A stretch of DNA of 20,611 nt from Lachnospiraceae bacterium (GTDB lineage: Bacteria > Bacillota > Clostridia > Lachnospirales > Lachnospiraceae), in the NCBI GenBank assembly GCA_003520105.1, contig DOVL01000271.1, positions 1 to 20,611 on the forward strand, in the 5' to 3' direction. Under the pieces are notes generated by a model. That model was not told where the DNA came from. It was given only the letters and a program-made list of their open reading frames with translations, and searched no databases. Both the position numbers and the translations under genes were made by a program. Numbering within the stretch: position 1 is the first letter of the stretch; each line of letters opens with the position of its first letter. Shown here piece after piece: positions 1-8,227 of the stretch.

Positions 1-96
1 GTGTATCGGTTCCGCCGCCCTGCTGTGTATCGGTTCCGCCGCCCTGCTGGGTGTCTGTTCCGCCACCCTGCTGCGTGTCTGTTCCGCCGCCGCTTC
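1..96 (-). repeat. 24-bp tandem repeat, about four units, coding
   Basis: Units start near 1, 25, 49 and 73. The first two are identical and the third and fourth carry a few substitutions (e.g. gtgtatcgg versus gggtgtctg). On the minus strand each unit encodes eight residues (T-Q-Q-G-G-G-T-D). The array probably continues past the left edge. The 24-bp period keeps the frame, so copy-number change would alter tail length without a frameshift. Confidence 0.9.
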
Positions 97-955
97 CTGT
101 ATTCTGCTCAGTGGTGCTGTCATCCTTCTTCTGTGCAGCATCCTGAGCAGCCTGTCTCATCTTCTCGGCACTGTCCGGATCACCGTCGATCTTCTGCTTA
201 ACATCAGCCATATTATCAAGTTTCTCACTTATATCATCCAACTTGAAATCAAGCTTATCCTTAGCCGCATCGTACTCCTCCTGAGTCTCGGCCTTATCAA
301 GTTCCTGCTTTGATGCCTCAAGTGAGTCGATCATATCCTGTATTTTCTTCTTCTCATCATCAGTCAGGCTGTCCTTCAGTTCATCCTTAAGCTTATCAAG
401 CTCTTTCTGCAGGTCATCGATATCGTCCTTCTTGTCATCTATCTTCTGATTAAGGATGTGAAGTTCCTTCGCACGCGCCTTAGTCTTGGAAGGAATAAAG
501 AAGGATGTGATAACCGCTGCGAAAAGGAAGGTAAATACGCAGACCAGCTTCGGAAGGCCTTCTCTCTTAACCTTGATCCTGCTTGCTCCGGCTCTTGCCA
601 CCTTTACGGCATCCTTTCTCTGTATTTCATAGATAGCATCGTCCTTATCAAGCCCTTCATAGGCTGTGACTATTCTCTCCCTGAAGCCCGCGCTGTCAAT
701 ATCAAGCGCAGCCTCACGCTCAGACTTCCTCTTCATGAAGCCCAGAACCAGTCCCACAGCCGCGCCGATCACCATCAGAATGATCGCAACTATGTCCGCA
801 TAATAGAAAGGCCATATGAATGAATACACCTCAACTAAAAGCGCCGCAAGCAATCCGGCGGACAGACAGATTATCGTCCACCTGGTTATGCCCACGGCAT
901 TCATTTTGTTCTTATGCTTTTTAACAAGATTTCTGATATATTCCTTATCGCTCAT
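1..955 (-). CDS. Membrane protein with long coiled coil and Gly/Thr/Gln tandem-repeat tail (partial, C-terminus off window)
   Basis: An open frame reads leftward from an ATG at 955-953 to the window edge with no stop (318 codons visible). GGACGGTGAG just upstream serves as the ribosome binding site. Two adjacent hydrophobic helices lie at about residues 27-47 and 52-74, and a third at 136-154. A highly charged Asp/Glu/Lys helix at about 158-280, with heptad-like leucines, is a predicted coiled coil. From about residue 287 the protein becomes a Gly-Gly-Gly-Thr-Asp-Thr-Gln-Gln repeat that continues off the window. It is the last visible gene of the operon, 54 bp downstream of the ABC-2 permease stop. 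The layout (N-terminal helices, then a long coiled coil) recalls DUF4175-like proteins, but I cannot assign a family. A structural or scaffold role at the membrane, partnering the transporter, is inference only. Confidence 0.8.
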   Translation of the reverse strand, partial: MSDKEYIRNLVKKHKNKMNAVGITRWTIICLSAGLLAALLVEVYSFIWPFYYADIVAIILMVIGAAVGLVLGFMKRKSEREAALDIDSAGFRERIVTAYEGLDKDDAIYEIQRKDAVKVARAGASRIKVKREGLPKLVCVFTFLFAAVITSFFIPSKTKARAKELHILNQKIDDKKDDIDDLQKELDKLKDELKDSLTDDEKKKIQDMIDSLEASKQELDKAETQEEYDAAKDKLDFKLDDISEKLDNMADVKQKIDGDPDSAEKMRQAAQDAAQKKDDSTTEQNTGSGGGTDTQQGGGTDTQQGGGTDTQQGGGTDT

Positions 956-1009
956 TATCTCACCGTCCTTTAAAACACTTCCCGTCAGTGGGAAAAAGCA
1001 ACTATTTTT

Positions 1010-1849
1010 CTAAACTCTCTTACCCTTTCTAGGGTTGATCTTGTTCGCTGAAAATACCATAAAGAGTATGGTGATCACGATGTAAATGATCGTTGCCGCA
1101 ACTATCCATCCATAATTTGCATTTATCTCCATGCTGTCCAGACTCTTCACTATGTTAAATGCAGTATCATTTCCGGCTGCGAGATTGAAAAGTATGCCGA
1201 AGTAAACTACCGGATTGATCAGAAGGAACAGGCTTCCCATAAGAAGCTTCTTGAAGACAACCATCTCAAAGAAAGCTATAAGTATCGTTCCGAGTGTCAC
1301 AAAGAAAAGTATTACAAAGGAGAAGATTATTGCTGTCATGGACTTTTTGCAGATCGATGAAGCAAATATCCCCACGCTTGCCGAGAAGAAGGCATATACA
1401 GTCACCATTCCGATGTATAAGAACAGTACGCCCCATGATATGCTGCCGCTCACGAAGGAAACTGCCATAAGCGGTACTGCTGCGATCGCAAACATCATTA
1501 TCCTGACGATGACCGAAAGAAGCTTTCCCCATACTATCTGGAAAGGCTTGATTGCTGTTGTAAGCATGATATCAAAGGTCTGACGCTCCTTCTCACCTGA
1601 GATCGCAGCACCGGTCATTACCGGAATGACGAAGCTCATTATAAGAAGCTCCGCGATCGCTACTGTCGGGAAGAGCTTGCTGAAACGGTTATAATCCGAT
1701 GAACTTACATTTCCTTCTCCGAAGATGCTGTTCAGGGAAATGATAAAGGTCAGCATCAGTATTACCTCAAACACGAGTATTTCTATGAAGAACCTCATTC
1801 CTCTCGCTGTTATTTTAATTTCTCTTTTTGTAATAGGATTAACCTGCAT
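1010..1849 (-). CDS. ABC-2 type transporter permease
   Basis: A 279-aa membrane subunit of an ABC exporter. Six hydrophobic segments are visible (about residues 19-40, 63-83, 110-132, 136-163, 170-197 and 249-268). Residues 84-116 hold the cytoplasmic coupling region typical of ABC-2/NatB/GldF-like permeases, with SGEKERQT followed by a Leu/Thr-rich stretch and W-G-K-L. Its start overlaps the 3' end of the upstream ATPase gene by 11 bp (1839-1849), so the two are translationally coupled and form one transporter. The substrate cannot be read from sequence. No truncation or odd composition is seen. Confidence 0.92.
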   Translation of the reverse strand: MQVNPITKREIKITARGMRFFIEILVFEVILMLTFIISLNSIFGEGNVSSSDYNRFSKLFPTVAIAELLIMSFVIPVMTGAAISGEKERQTFDIMLTTAIKPFQIVWGKLLSVIVRIMMFAIAAVPLMAVSFVSGSISWGVLFLYIGMVTVYAFFSASVGIFASSICKKSMTAIIFSFVILFFVTLGTILIAFFEMVVFKKLLMGSLFLLINPVVYFGILFNLAAGNDTAFNIVKSLDSMEINANYGWIVAATIIYIVITILFMVFSANKINPRKGKRV

Positions 1850-2774
1850 TTTGATTCTCTGCTCCTGTAAGCTGCATGAAAAGTGTCTCCAGGCTGTTTT
1901 CTTCTTTTCTGAAGCCTGTGATTATGATACCGTCTGAGATCAGATTGCCGATGAAATGGTTCATATCCTCGTCGGTTCCGCTGTTCGATATGATGATCTG
2001 ATTCTCTCTGACCGACTCAAGAGTTGCTGTAGGGAACTCCTTGGCCTTGATGGCGGCCGGTGCCGTATCGCCCTTGATATCGATGATAACTCTGGCATTT
2101 TCCTTTCCTCTTCCGAGGATATTGTCTATGGTTCCGGCAGTTACTATCCTGCCCAGGTTCATGATTCCGATACTGTTACACATCTCGGAAAGCTCAGATA
2201 AAATATGTGAACTGATTATGATCGTCTTGCCCATGCTCTGAAGGTTCATGAGGAGCTCCTTCATCTCAACTCTGGCTCTCGGATCAAGGCCGGATGAAGG
2301 CTCATCAAGTATCAGCAGCTCGGGATTATGCAGGAGGGCACGAGCTACACATAGCCTCTGTTTCATACCTCTCGAAAGAGAGTCAACGTATTCATCCACC
2401 TTGTCGGTCAGATTTACCAGTTCAAGCAGTCCGCCGGTCATATTCTGAACCTCACGGTAACTGATACCGTAAAGCGAACCGTAGAATTCCATGTATTCAC
2501 TGACCTTCAGATTATCATAGACTCCGAAGAAATCCGGCACATAGCCTATCGATTTCTTCACCAGATCCATGTTCTGCTTCTGGTTCACTCCATTGATCCA
2601 GATATCGCCCGAAGTAGGTCTGAGAAGTCCGCTGACCATCCTTATGGTCGTCGTCTTACCGGCTCCGTTAGGACCCACAAAGCCGAAGAGATCGCCCTTC
2701 GGAACATGCAGATTGATGCCCTTTACGGCCGGGAAATTTTTATAATATTTTACAAGATTTGATAAATATAACAT
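1839..2774 (-). CDS. ABC transporter ATP-binding protein (ABC-2/multidrug type)
   Basis: A 311-aa ATPase that powers the adjacent permease. Walker A GPNGAGKTT is at residues 34-42, the signature LSRGM at 133-137, Walker B LLILDEP at 153-159, the D-loop SGLD at 161-164 and the switch histidine in SSHIL at H190. The Q-loop position reads GYVPDFFGVYDNL, with Asp81 where many ABC ATPases have Gln; I recall this as common in this exporter subfamily. A C-terminal extension of about 90 residues after the NBD is also usual. AGAGG lies 8 nt before the ATG. The gene begins 14 nt after the 677-aa surface protein and overlaps the permease gene by 11 bp. Confidence 0.95.
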   Translation of the reverse strand: MLYLSNLVKYYKNFPAVKGINLHVPKGDLFGFVGPNGAGKTTTIRMVSGLLRPTSGDIWINGVNQKQNMDLVKKSIGYVPDFFGVYDNLKVSEYMEFYGSLYGISYREVQNMTGGLLELVNLTDKVDEYVDSLSRGMKQRLCVARALLHNPELLILDEPSSGLDPRARVEMKELLMNLQSMGKTIIISSHILSELSEMCNSIGIMNLGRIVTAGTIDNILGRGKENARVIIDIKGDTAPAAIKAKEFPTATLESVRENQIIISNSGTDEDMNHFIGNLISDGIIITGFRKEENSLETLFMQLTGAENQNAG

Positions 2775-2788
2775 CCTGTACCTCTTTA

Positions 2789-4822
2789 CTATTCAATAGT
2801 TCCGACACTGTATATACATCCGTAGGAAAGCTCGTTCACGTCGCCCTTTGCAAAGGAATCGTAATCAGAAGTGATTCCGATTATAACCTCGTCACTTTCT
2901 CTTCCGATGTCATCCAGTGCAAGGAAAAGTGCTGCGAGCATCCTGTAATCAATCTTCTTGCTTGACTTAAATCTTGCAGGTATCTGTGTATTATCGCCCG
3001 AATAATAGTAGTAGCCCGAATAAACGATATTTGATGAAACCGCAAGCTTATCACCTGACTTAAGTCCCTTAACGACAACAAGATCGTCATCCTTAAGGAT
3101 CAGCACATAGTCGAAGTCGTATTCGGTATCATTCTGAAGAGTACCGCTTATTCCTACCGACCAGCCGCTGGTATATGAAAGTGACAGACTTCCTGATTCG
3201 TGATTCTCGGAGAGTCCTACAAAATATCCTTTATCAAAGCTTCCGCTGCCGTCATGAGATATCTTGGTAGTGCCACCTTCGGTGCTTACATGGTAATCGG
3301 TTATATTTCTTCCGTTGTAATTTCCGTAATCATTTAATATGGTTCCTACACCGATTATATTGTTCTTAAGGTTAATCGATATATCACCTGATTTACTTGA
3401 AAATATAGCTGAATATGTCTTTCTTACCCCGCTTCCATCCGCGTTCGCCAGGGTTACGTTTGATATATTACTGTTTGAGAGTCTGAATTTTCCGCCGTAG
3501 ATCATGATGACTACCATTGTAAGGATCGTCACTGCCGGGATGGCCACCCAGAAATACTCTCTCTTATTGGTCTTCTTGAGGAGGAGGTAGAGCACCGGTC
3601 CGATCAGAAGAACGTAAGTCAGAACTATCAGCTTAAGTCCGCCTGTGCTTATCTTCTTCAATCCCTCGATGCTTTCAAAATACGTCTTAACATCGCGAAG
3701 ATCCATATTTGAATTCTTATATGAATAGTAGAAGCCTGAATTGTTGTAACTGTCCAGATATGAGTAGTACATGATCTGATCGATGGACTGAAGATTATAA
3801 AAGTCAGGATCAAGGAAACTGATCTGTGACAGAAGGATCACGCCCCTGCCCTTTCTCTTGTACATACCCTGAACGGAATACGATACTGTGTCGTATGAAT
3901 AACCGTAGCTGATGTCCGCCATGGTTATATCACACATATCATTTGTTGCGTAAACATACATCTGAGCGTTCTGATGGCCTTTAACTTCGGCATCGATAAA
4001 GTCCCCTGAAAAGCCTTTCAGTGTTTTATCTTCATTCTTACCGGTTCCAAGATACAGGATTCCACCGTTTGAAACGAAGTTCTCAATCTGTCCGATAGTT
4101 CCTGATGAAAGCTTTGATGTATCGTAATCATCTATAATTAGATAGCTCAGTTTGCCGATTTCCTTGATGATATTTGTTTCATTAAGATCAACCAGCTCAA
4201 CCTCATAGAATTCTTTGAGTCTCTCGAGTTCCTCACCGTCCATGTCAAGGTATGAAAGCTTGGCATTATCGCTGCTGAGGACGCCGATATATATCTTATC
4301 TTCACCCGCGTTGATGAAGAGGTCATTGTTGTTTACCGAATAAACCTCATTCATATTTTCATCAAGAAGGGAAATGATTATCTTAAGATTCGTATCCGTA
4401 TAGCCTTCTCCCGGAATCATAAGACTGAAGCTTTTCTCAGTCTTCTCCGGAAGATCTATCCTTGTATCATATGCAATTGAATCTTCGGAATTATTGATTA
4501 TTGACAGTCTGACATAGCCGGAGAAGTTCTCAAATCCACTATAGGCAGTGATGGTCACGTTATAATAATCATCACCTGTCCCCTTCTTTGCAACCGAATC
4601 GAGACGGTAACGTCCGTTGCCCTGAGACCCGCTCGGATCAGACGCTTCGGTGGTATCCTCGGTATCCTTATCGGTCGCGGTGGTACGTTTCTCCATCTGC
4701 TGTTTTGCCGAAAGAACACCTCCCGGATCTGTGTTTCTTTCCGCTGCCAGAACCCCTGTACAGACTGTCGAAGAAAATAATAGAATTGTTAGAATTAATA
4801 AAAATACTTTTTTAGCCTTCAC
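2789..4822 (-). CDS. Secreted/membrane-anchored protein with beta-sandwich and Rossmann-like (GATase1/GldG-like) regions
   Basis: First gene of the surface operon. A signal peptide (KKVFLLILTILLF core, likely cleavage after VLAA) is followed by a Ser/Thr/Asp-rich linker and a beta-rich region (about 86-175 of the longest frame). Next is an alpha/beta region (about 178-340) with strand-like YLIIDDYD and GGILYLGTG, resembling the GATase1-like/DUF4350 fold seen in GldG-type ABC accessory proteins. Two membrane helices (398-418, 426-446) precede a Ser/Asn/Gly/Tyr-rich outer C-terminal region of about 230 residues. The frame opens at GTG 4831, but AAAGG is spaced correctly (8 nt) for the GTG at 4822, so that start is preferred (677 aa). 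Family assignment is by fold impression. Linkage to the ABC pair suggests a surface-exposed partner or sensor (inference). Confidence 0.8.
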   Translation of the reverse strand: MKAKKVFLLILTILLFSSTVCTGVLAAERNTDPGGVLSAKQQMEKRTTATDKDTEDTTEASDPSGSQGNGRYRLDSVAKKGTGDDYYNVTITAYSGFENFSGYVRLSIINNSEDSIAYDTRIDLPEKTEKSFSLMIPGEGYTDTNLKIIISLLDENMNEVYSVNNNDLFINAGEDKIYIGVLSSDNAKLSYLDMDGEELERLKEFYEVELVDLNETNIIKEIGKLSYLIIDDYDTSKLSSGTIGQIENFVSNGGILYLGTGKNEDKTLKGFSGDFIDAEVKGHQNAQMYVYATNDMCDITMADISYGYSYDTVSYSVQGMYKRKGRGVILLSQISFLDPDFYNLQSIDQIMYYSYLDSYNNSGFYYSYKNSNMDLRDVKTYFESIEGLKKISTGGLKLIVLTYVLLIGPVLYLLLKKTNKREYFWVAIPAVTILTMVVIMIYGGKFRLSNSNISNVTLANADGSGVRKTYSAIFSSKSGDISINLKNNIIGVGTILNDYGNYNGRNITDYHVSTEGGTTKISHDGSGSFDKGYFVGLSENHESGSLSLSYTSGWSVGISGTLQNDTEYDFDYVLILKDDDLVVVKGLKSGDKLAVSSNIVYSGYYYYSGDNTQIPARFKSSKKIDYRMLAALFLALDDIGRESDEVIIGITSDYDSFAKGDVNELSYGCIYSVGTIE

Positions 4823-4824
4823 TT

Positions 4825-4853
4825 TTGACACCTTTTTTCAAATATGTTATTAT
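4825..4853 (+). promoter_or_regulatory. rnpB promoter
   Basis: TTGACA at 4825-4830 matches the sigma-A -35 consensus exactly. A 17-nt spacer leads to TATTAT at 4848-4853. The expected start at about 4860 falls at the first base of the RNase P P1 helix. The -35 box sits on the start region of the divergent surface operon. Confidence 0.85.
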
Positions 4854-4859
4854 CGTCTC

Positions 4860-5219
4860 CGTAAGCAGAACAGGTAATCGCGGATGATATATCATCCCTT
4901 AACAGGGAAATGATATCATATGAGGAAAGTCCGGGCTTCACAGGGCAGGATGCCGGATAACGTCCGGGAGGGGTGACCCTCGGAAAGTGCAACAGAAATA
5001 AACCGCTGCTCTTGCAGTAAGGGTGGAAAGGCGAGGTAAGAGCTCACCGCTCGGCTGGTAACAGACGAGGCTCTGTAAACCCCATTCGAAGCAAGGCCAA
5101 GACGAAGCTATATGGCTGCCCGTCATACTTCAGGTAGGTCGCTTGAGGTCTGTGGCAACACAGATCCTAGATAGATGATTACCCAACGACATAACCCGGC
5201 TTATCGTTCTGCTTACGCT
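4860..5219 (+). ncRNA. rnpB: RNase P RNA (bacterial type A-like)
   Basis: Catalytic RNA that matures the 5' ends of tRNAs. The universally conserved blocks are present in order: GAGGAAAGTCCGGGCT at 4922-4937, the ACAGAAATAAACCGC block near 4992-5006, AGATAGATGATTACCC at about 5170-5185, and ATAACCCGGCTTA at 5191-5203. The closing P1 helix is explicit: GTAAGCAGAAC (4861-4871) pairs with GTTCTGCTTAC (5206-5216). Length is about 360 nt, normal for the family. The short minus-strand open frame inside it (4938-5126) is spurious. Ends are set by P1 and the promoter and are accurate to a few bases. Confidence 0.97.
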
Positions 5220-5312
5220 TTCTAAAAGCTTTCCGTCGCTTCGATTCCGAAGCATATACCATATATACGAAGATAATTACATATTTTATGGAATATTTAT
5301 ACATTTTTATTT

Positions 5313-5376
5313 ATGGATACATATACCTATGCAGTTGTATTTTCGGCAACTGAAACGGTATATGTATCTATTTTTT
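5313..5376 (+). terminator. Bidirectional terminator between rnpB and the kinase gene
   Basis: GATACATATACC (5316-5327) pairs with GGTATATGTATC (5357-5368), extendable by three more pairs including one G-U. An inner hairpin is formed by CAGTTG (5332-5337) and CAACTG (5347-5352). A run of T follows on the plus strand (5371-5376) and AT-rich sequence flanks the other side. It lies between convergent rnpB and the kinase gene (stop at 5390), so it probably serves both. A smaller hairpin, GCTTCG/CGAAGC at 5238-5253, lacks a T run. Confidence 0.85.
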
Positions 5377-5389
5377 ATATAGTTATGCT

Positions 5390-7057
5390 TCAGATATCGA
5401 AGCAGCCGCCTCCGATGAACTCCCTTATTATCGAAGTCTGCGGCACATTTGTCGTTTCAAATCCCAGGAAATAATCAAGGAATTTCAGCAGTCTGTTAGC
5501 CTCAAGATACTCTTCACAGTCACGCGGAACAGCGAAGAGAAGTGGCTCGGCATACTGCTTTATAGCCGACAATTCATAGATCAGAGCAGAATTGAACATG
5601 ATATCCGCTTCCTCCTGGAATGGGAAGATGTTCTTCTCTTCTCCTCTTCTTACGGACGGCCACATACTGATGGTTCTTCTTGCGTCATTCCCCCTGGTTC
5701 GCGCATCTCTTATGATACGTCTGAGCAGCCTTCCATCCGTTGTAGCTATCCTGTTATGTTCATCTACATTCAGCATATTTAACGCGCTGATGTATATTTT
5801 AAACTTCTCGTTCTCCGGCAATGCCTCAGACATCTTCGGATTAAGCGCATGTATGCCCTCACACACAAGCACGTCGCCCTTATTCATCTTAAGCATATTG
5901 CCATAAACCTTCTTGCCTACAGTAAAATCAAACTTCGGCATATCCACTTCTTTTCCCTCGAGAAGCTCAGATATTTTATCACCGAAAAGCTTGAGATCCA
6001 TAGCCTCAAGGCATTCAAAATCATAATTTCCGTTCTCGTCCTTCGGAGTCTCTTCTCTCTCCTTGAAGAAATTATCAAGTGCGATAGGATGTGGATGCAT
6101 ACCATGAGCGCGAAGCTGTATGCTGAGTCTGTGAGAAAATGTAGTCTTGCCCGAAGATGAAGGTCCTGCGATAAGTATAACTCTCTTATCCTCCTCAATT
6201 ATCCTCTCCGCAATATCCGCTATCTCTTTCTCCATAAGAGCTTCCTGAACAAGCATAAGATCGTTGATGCCGCTTTCGGTGATAACTCTGTTGATATCAC
6301 CAACGCAGTTGATCTCCATCATTCTGCCCCAATCCTCAGAGGTTCTGAGAACTCTGTGAAGCTTCTCCGGAGCCTCATAAACGATCGGTGCATCAAGATC
6401 CTTCCTGTTAGGAAACGCGAGAACAAAGCCGTCATCGAATCTCACAATATCAAAAGCCTTGAGATAACCCGTCGAAGACGGCATATATCCATAAAAATAA
6501 TCATAATAACCGGCGAGATTATAAAGGTTTATCCTTGAAACACGTCTGAAATCAAGGAGCTTAACCTTGTCCTTAAGACCCATAGACGCAAATTTCGCTC
6601 TCGCCTCATCCGAACTGAAGGATCTCTTATCGATCGGAAGGTCATCCTCGACAAGCTCCTTCATCCTGTTTTTAACATCATTTATAAGCTCATCCGTGAG
6701 CCTTATATTATCGCTGATACGGCAGAAATACCCCTTACCCAGCGAATACATTACATCAATATTATAATCCAGTCTGCCCTGCAGAACGTCATCAAAAGCC
6801 TTCATCATAAGAAGCGTCAGACCTCTCTTGTAGATGTCAAAGCCTATGGTTGAATCAATCCCAATAAATTCAACCTCCGAGCTGTTCTCCAGAAAGAAAT
6901 TCATCTCGCGAAGCTTTCCGTCAACAGTCGCCGCTATGTAATCCTTCTTCTTTTCAGGCACAACAAGTTCAGCCAGAAACGAGAGCTCGGTTAATTGATC
7001 CACACTTATCTGACCTGTTTTATCGCCTGCAATATAGCTGATATTTACCTTCTCCAT
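5390..7057 (-). CDS. Nucleoside kinase (uridine kinase-like P-loop domain with N-terminal extension)
   Basis: A 555-aa protein. The C-terminal half is a uridine kinase/phosphoribulokinase-type P-loop domain: Walker A GPSSSGKTT at 298-306, the LDNFF block at 327-331 (D328, the usual catalytic/substrate position), YDFECLEAMD at 345-354, and VCEGIHALN around E400. It is expected to phosphorylate a nucleoside such as uridine or cytidine. The N-terminal 290 residues resemble the TGS-like and threonyl-tRNA-synthetase-like module attached to this clostridial kinase family, so the protein is far longer than plain Udk (about 210 aa). The ATG is preceded by AGGAAGGAG at 5 nt spacing. It is a single gene, with a promoter at 7157-7186 and a shared terminator downstream. 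Substrate is not determinable here. Confidence 0.9.
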   Translation of the reverse strand: MEKVNISYIAGDKTGQISVDQLTELSFLAELVVPEKKKDYIAATVDGKLREMNFFLENSSEVEFIGIDSTIGFDIYKRGLTLLMMKAFDDVLQGRLDYNIDVMYSLGKGYFCRISDNIRLTDELINDVKNRMKELVEDDLPIDKRSFSSDEARAKFASMGLKDKVKLLDFRRVSRINLYNLAGYYDYFYGYMPSSTGYLKAFDIVRFDDGFVLAFPNRKDLDAPIVYEAPEKLHRVLRTSEDWGRMMEINCVGDINRVITESGINDLMLVQEALMEKEIADIAERIIEEDKRVILIAGPSSSGKTTFSHRLSIQLRAHGMHPHPIALDNFFKEREETPKDENGNYDFECLEAMDLKLFGDKISELLEGKEVDMPKFDFTVGKKVYGNMLKMNKGDVLVCEGIHALNPKMSEALPENEKFKIYISALNMLNVDEHNRIATTDGRLLRRIIRDARTRGNDARRTISMWPSVRRGEEKNIFPFQEEADIMFNSALIYELSAIKQYAEPLLFAVPRDCEEYLEANRLLKFLDYFLGFETTNVPQTSIIREFIGGGCFDI

Positions 7058-7156
7058 CGTACTCCTTCCTCAATCCAGAAATACTTTTGCTATTCATAAC
7101 CCTTGCCAATATAAGATATGAACGTTAATATTCATACACCTAATACTACATTATTG

Positions 7157-7186
7157 ATTATAACACAATATAAATACATTTGTCTT
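7157..7186 (-). promoter_or_regulatory. Promoter of the nucleoside kinase gene
   Basis: On the minus strand, AAGACA (7186-7181) is followed by an 18-nt spacer and a perfect TATAAT (7162-7157). The start is predicted near 7150, giving a leader of about 90 nt. The leader holds a small dyad, TATGAA/TTCATA (7117-7122 with 7131-7136), but nothing large enough for a known riboswitch. Confidence 0.7.
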
Positions 7187-7224
7187 TTATTATTCTTAAC
7201 AATTGATAAATCCTGCAAATAGGA

Positions 7225-7264
7225 ACTGCATGATCCGTGTCTGTCATTTCACAGATCATGCAGT
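7225..7264 (-). terminator. Stem-loop after trmK, probable terminator
   Basis: ACTGCATGATC (7225-7235) pairs perfectly with GATCATGCAGT (7254-7264): 11 bp around an 18-nt loop. It lies about 20 nt past the trmK stop and before the kinase promoter. The T content on the minus-strand 3' side is poor (tcctattt), so it may be a weak terminator or an mRNA 3'-end stabiliser. Confidence 0.55.
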
Positions 7265-7283
7265 GTTTCTCATAAATTTCAGG

Positions 7284-8174
7284 TTACTCGCCAATACCCC
7301 CGCTCATTTTCCGAAGAACAAACTCTATCTCGCCCAGTTCCTTCCTGATCTCTTCCCGCCTTGTAACCACCAGCGGACTGCAAGGCTGAGAGAGAGTATC
7401 GTAGATCGTGCCGAGTGACCTTTTTCTTTTTTCCAGGTACTCTCTAAATACAGGGTTCTTCTTATTGATGAGGTTTTCTCCATATTGTATAAGGATCAAT
7501 CTCTCATCTTCGATGTTTACCGTGTGTACTGTGGCATCACTGTTTTCACCATACACAGCATCCGCAACATCCACTACCGGTTGTGAAGTGCCATCACTGT
7601 TTTCTTTATGAATAATACCTGCTTCGTCAACATCAGCTGACAGCTGTGAAGTACCAACATACTCCGCACAGATAATATTATAATATTTTCCATCTTCACA
7701 GATCATATCCTCATCCATGAGTTTGAAACCATGTTCAAGTAGACACAGTCTTACCTCCGGTACATCTGACTGAGGCGAAAGTATCAGCTTATATCCCGGT
7801 ACAAATACATCCGCGCCCTCAATGATGGATATCACAAGCTTTCCGCCCATTCCCGCTACGACTGCAGCATCTGTCTCGCCCTTCTTCAATCCGGCAAAAC
7901 CATCCGACAGTCTGATGTCGATTTCTGCACCTTCTGATGTTCCCAGATACCTGTCGATATTCTTACGGGCTGCCTCAAGCGGTCCCGGATTTACATCCAT
8001 TGCGATCACTTTATCCGCAATACCGTGCTGCATCAGATAAATACTTACAAAGGCATGATCACAGCCGATGTCCGCAACTCTGTACGTCTTATTATCCTGC
8101 TCTCTACTGCGCGATACCATATCAGCCACCGCCAGCATTCTTTTTGACATTCGTCCAGTTACACTACTCTCCAA
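7284..8174 (-). CDS. trmK: tRNA (adenine(22)-N1)-methyltransferase
   Basis: SAM-dependent Rossmann-fold enzyme that methylates A22 of tRNA. Counted in the longest frame (from 8195), the SAM-binding VADIGCDHA is at 40-48, DVNPGPLEAA at 67-76, the VVAGMGG motif at 112-118 and LSPQSD at 139-144, all characteristic of TrmK/YqfN. The frame opens at TTG 8195, but GGAGGAG stands 5 nt before the TTG at 8174, and the protein from there aligns with known N-termini (…MSKRML), so that start is used (296 aa). Residues 181-224 form an imperfectly duplicated acidic insertion not expected in the family. It follows rpoD as in many Firmicutes, but the usual nif3-like partner is absent and a kinase gene with its own promoter follows. 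Confidence 0.9.
   Translation of the reverse strand: MESSVTGRMSKRMLAVADMVSRSREQDNKTYRVADIGCDHAFVSIYLMQHGIADKVIAMDVNPGPLEAARKNIDRYLGTSEGAEIDIRLSDGFAGLKKGETDAAVVAGMGGKLVISIIEGADVFVPGYKLILSPQSDVPEVRLCLLEHGFKLMDEDMICEDGKYYNIICAEYVGTSQLSADVDEAGIIHKENSDGTSQPVVDVADAVYGENSDATVHTVNIEDERLILIQYGENLINKKNPVFREYLEKRKRSLGTIYDTLSQPCSPLVVTRREEIRKELGEIEFVLRKMSGGIGE
7524..7655 (-). repeat. Imperfect internal duplication within trmK
   Basis: Residues G181-D201 and G202-D220 of the longest frame match by eye: TSQLSADVDEAG…ENSDG versus TSQPVVDVADAV…ENSDA, with a third degenerate start (TVHTVNIED). At DNA level both copies share gaaaacagtgatg. It lengthens the linker between the catalytic domain and the C-terminal helical tail. 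Confidence 0.65.
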
Positions 8175-8227
8175 GTCAACTCCTCCGAGTACCAAGCATT
8201 TCTCACATAACTACGGTTTTTAACGAT

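Noticed and set aside
1..96. Direct repeats considered as a CRISPR array
   Set aside because: Units are contiguous 24-mers with no spacers and are in frame in a coding region.
458..1013. Two plus-strand open frames
   Set aside because: Shadows of the minus-strand coiled-coil protein gene, which runs without a stop to the left edge.
4938..5126. Short minus-strand open frame
   Set aside because: Lies wholly inside the RNase P RNA gene.
7058..7150. Leader of the kinase gene considered as a riboswitch
   Set aside because: Only about 90 nt with one 6-bp dyad; no conserved riboswitch core is recognisable.
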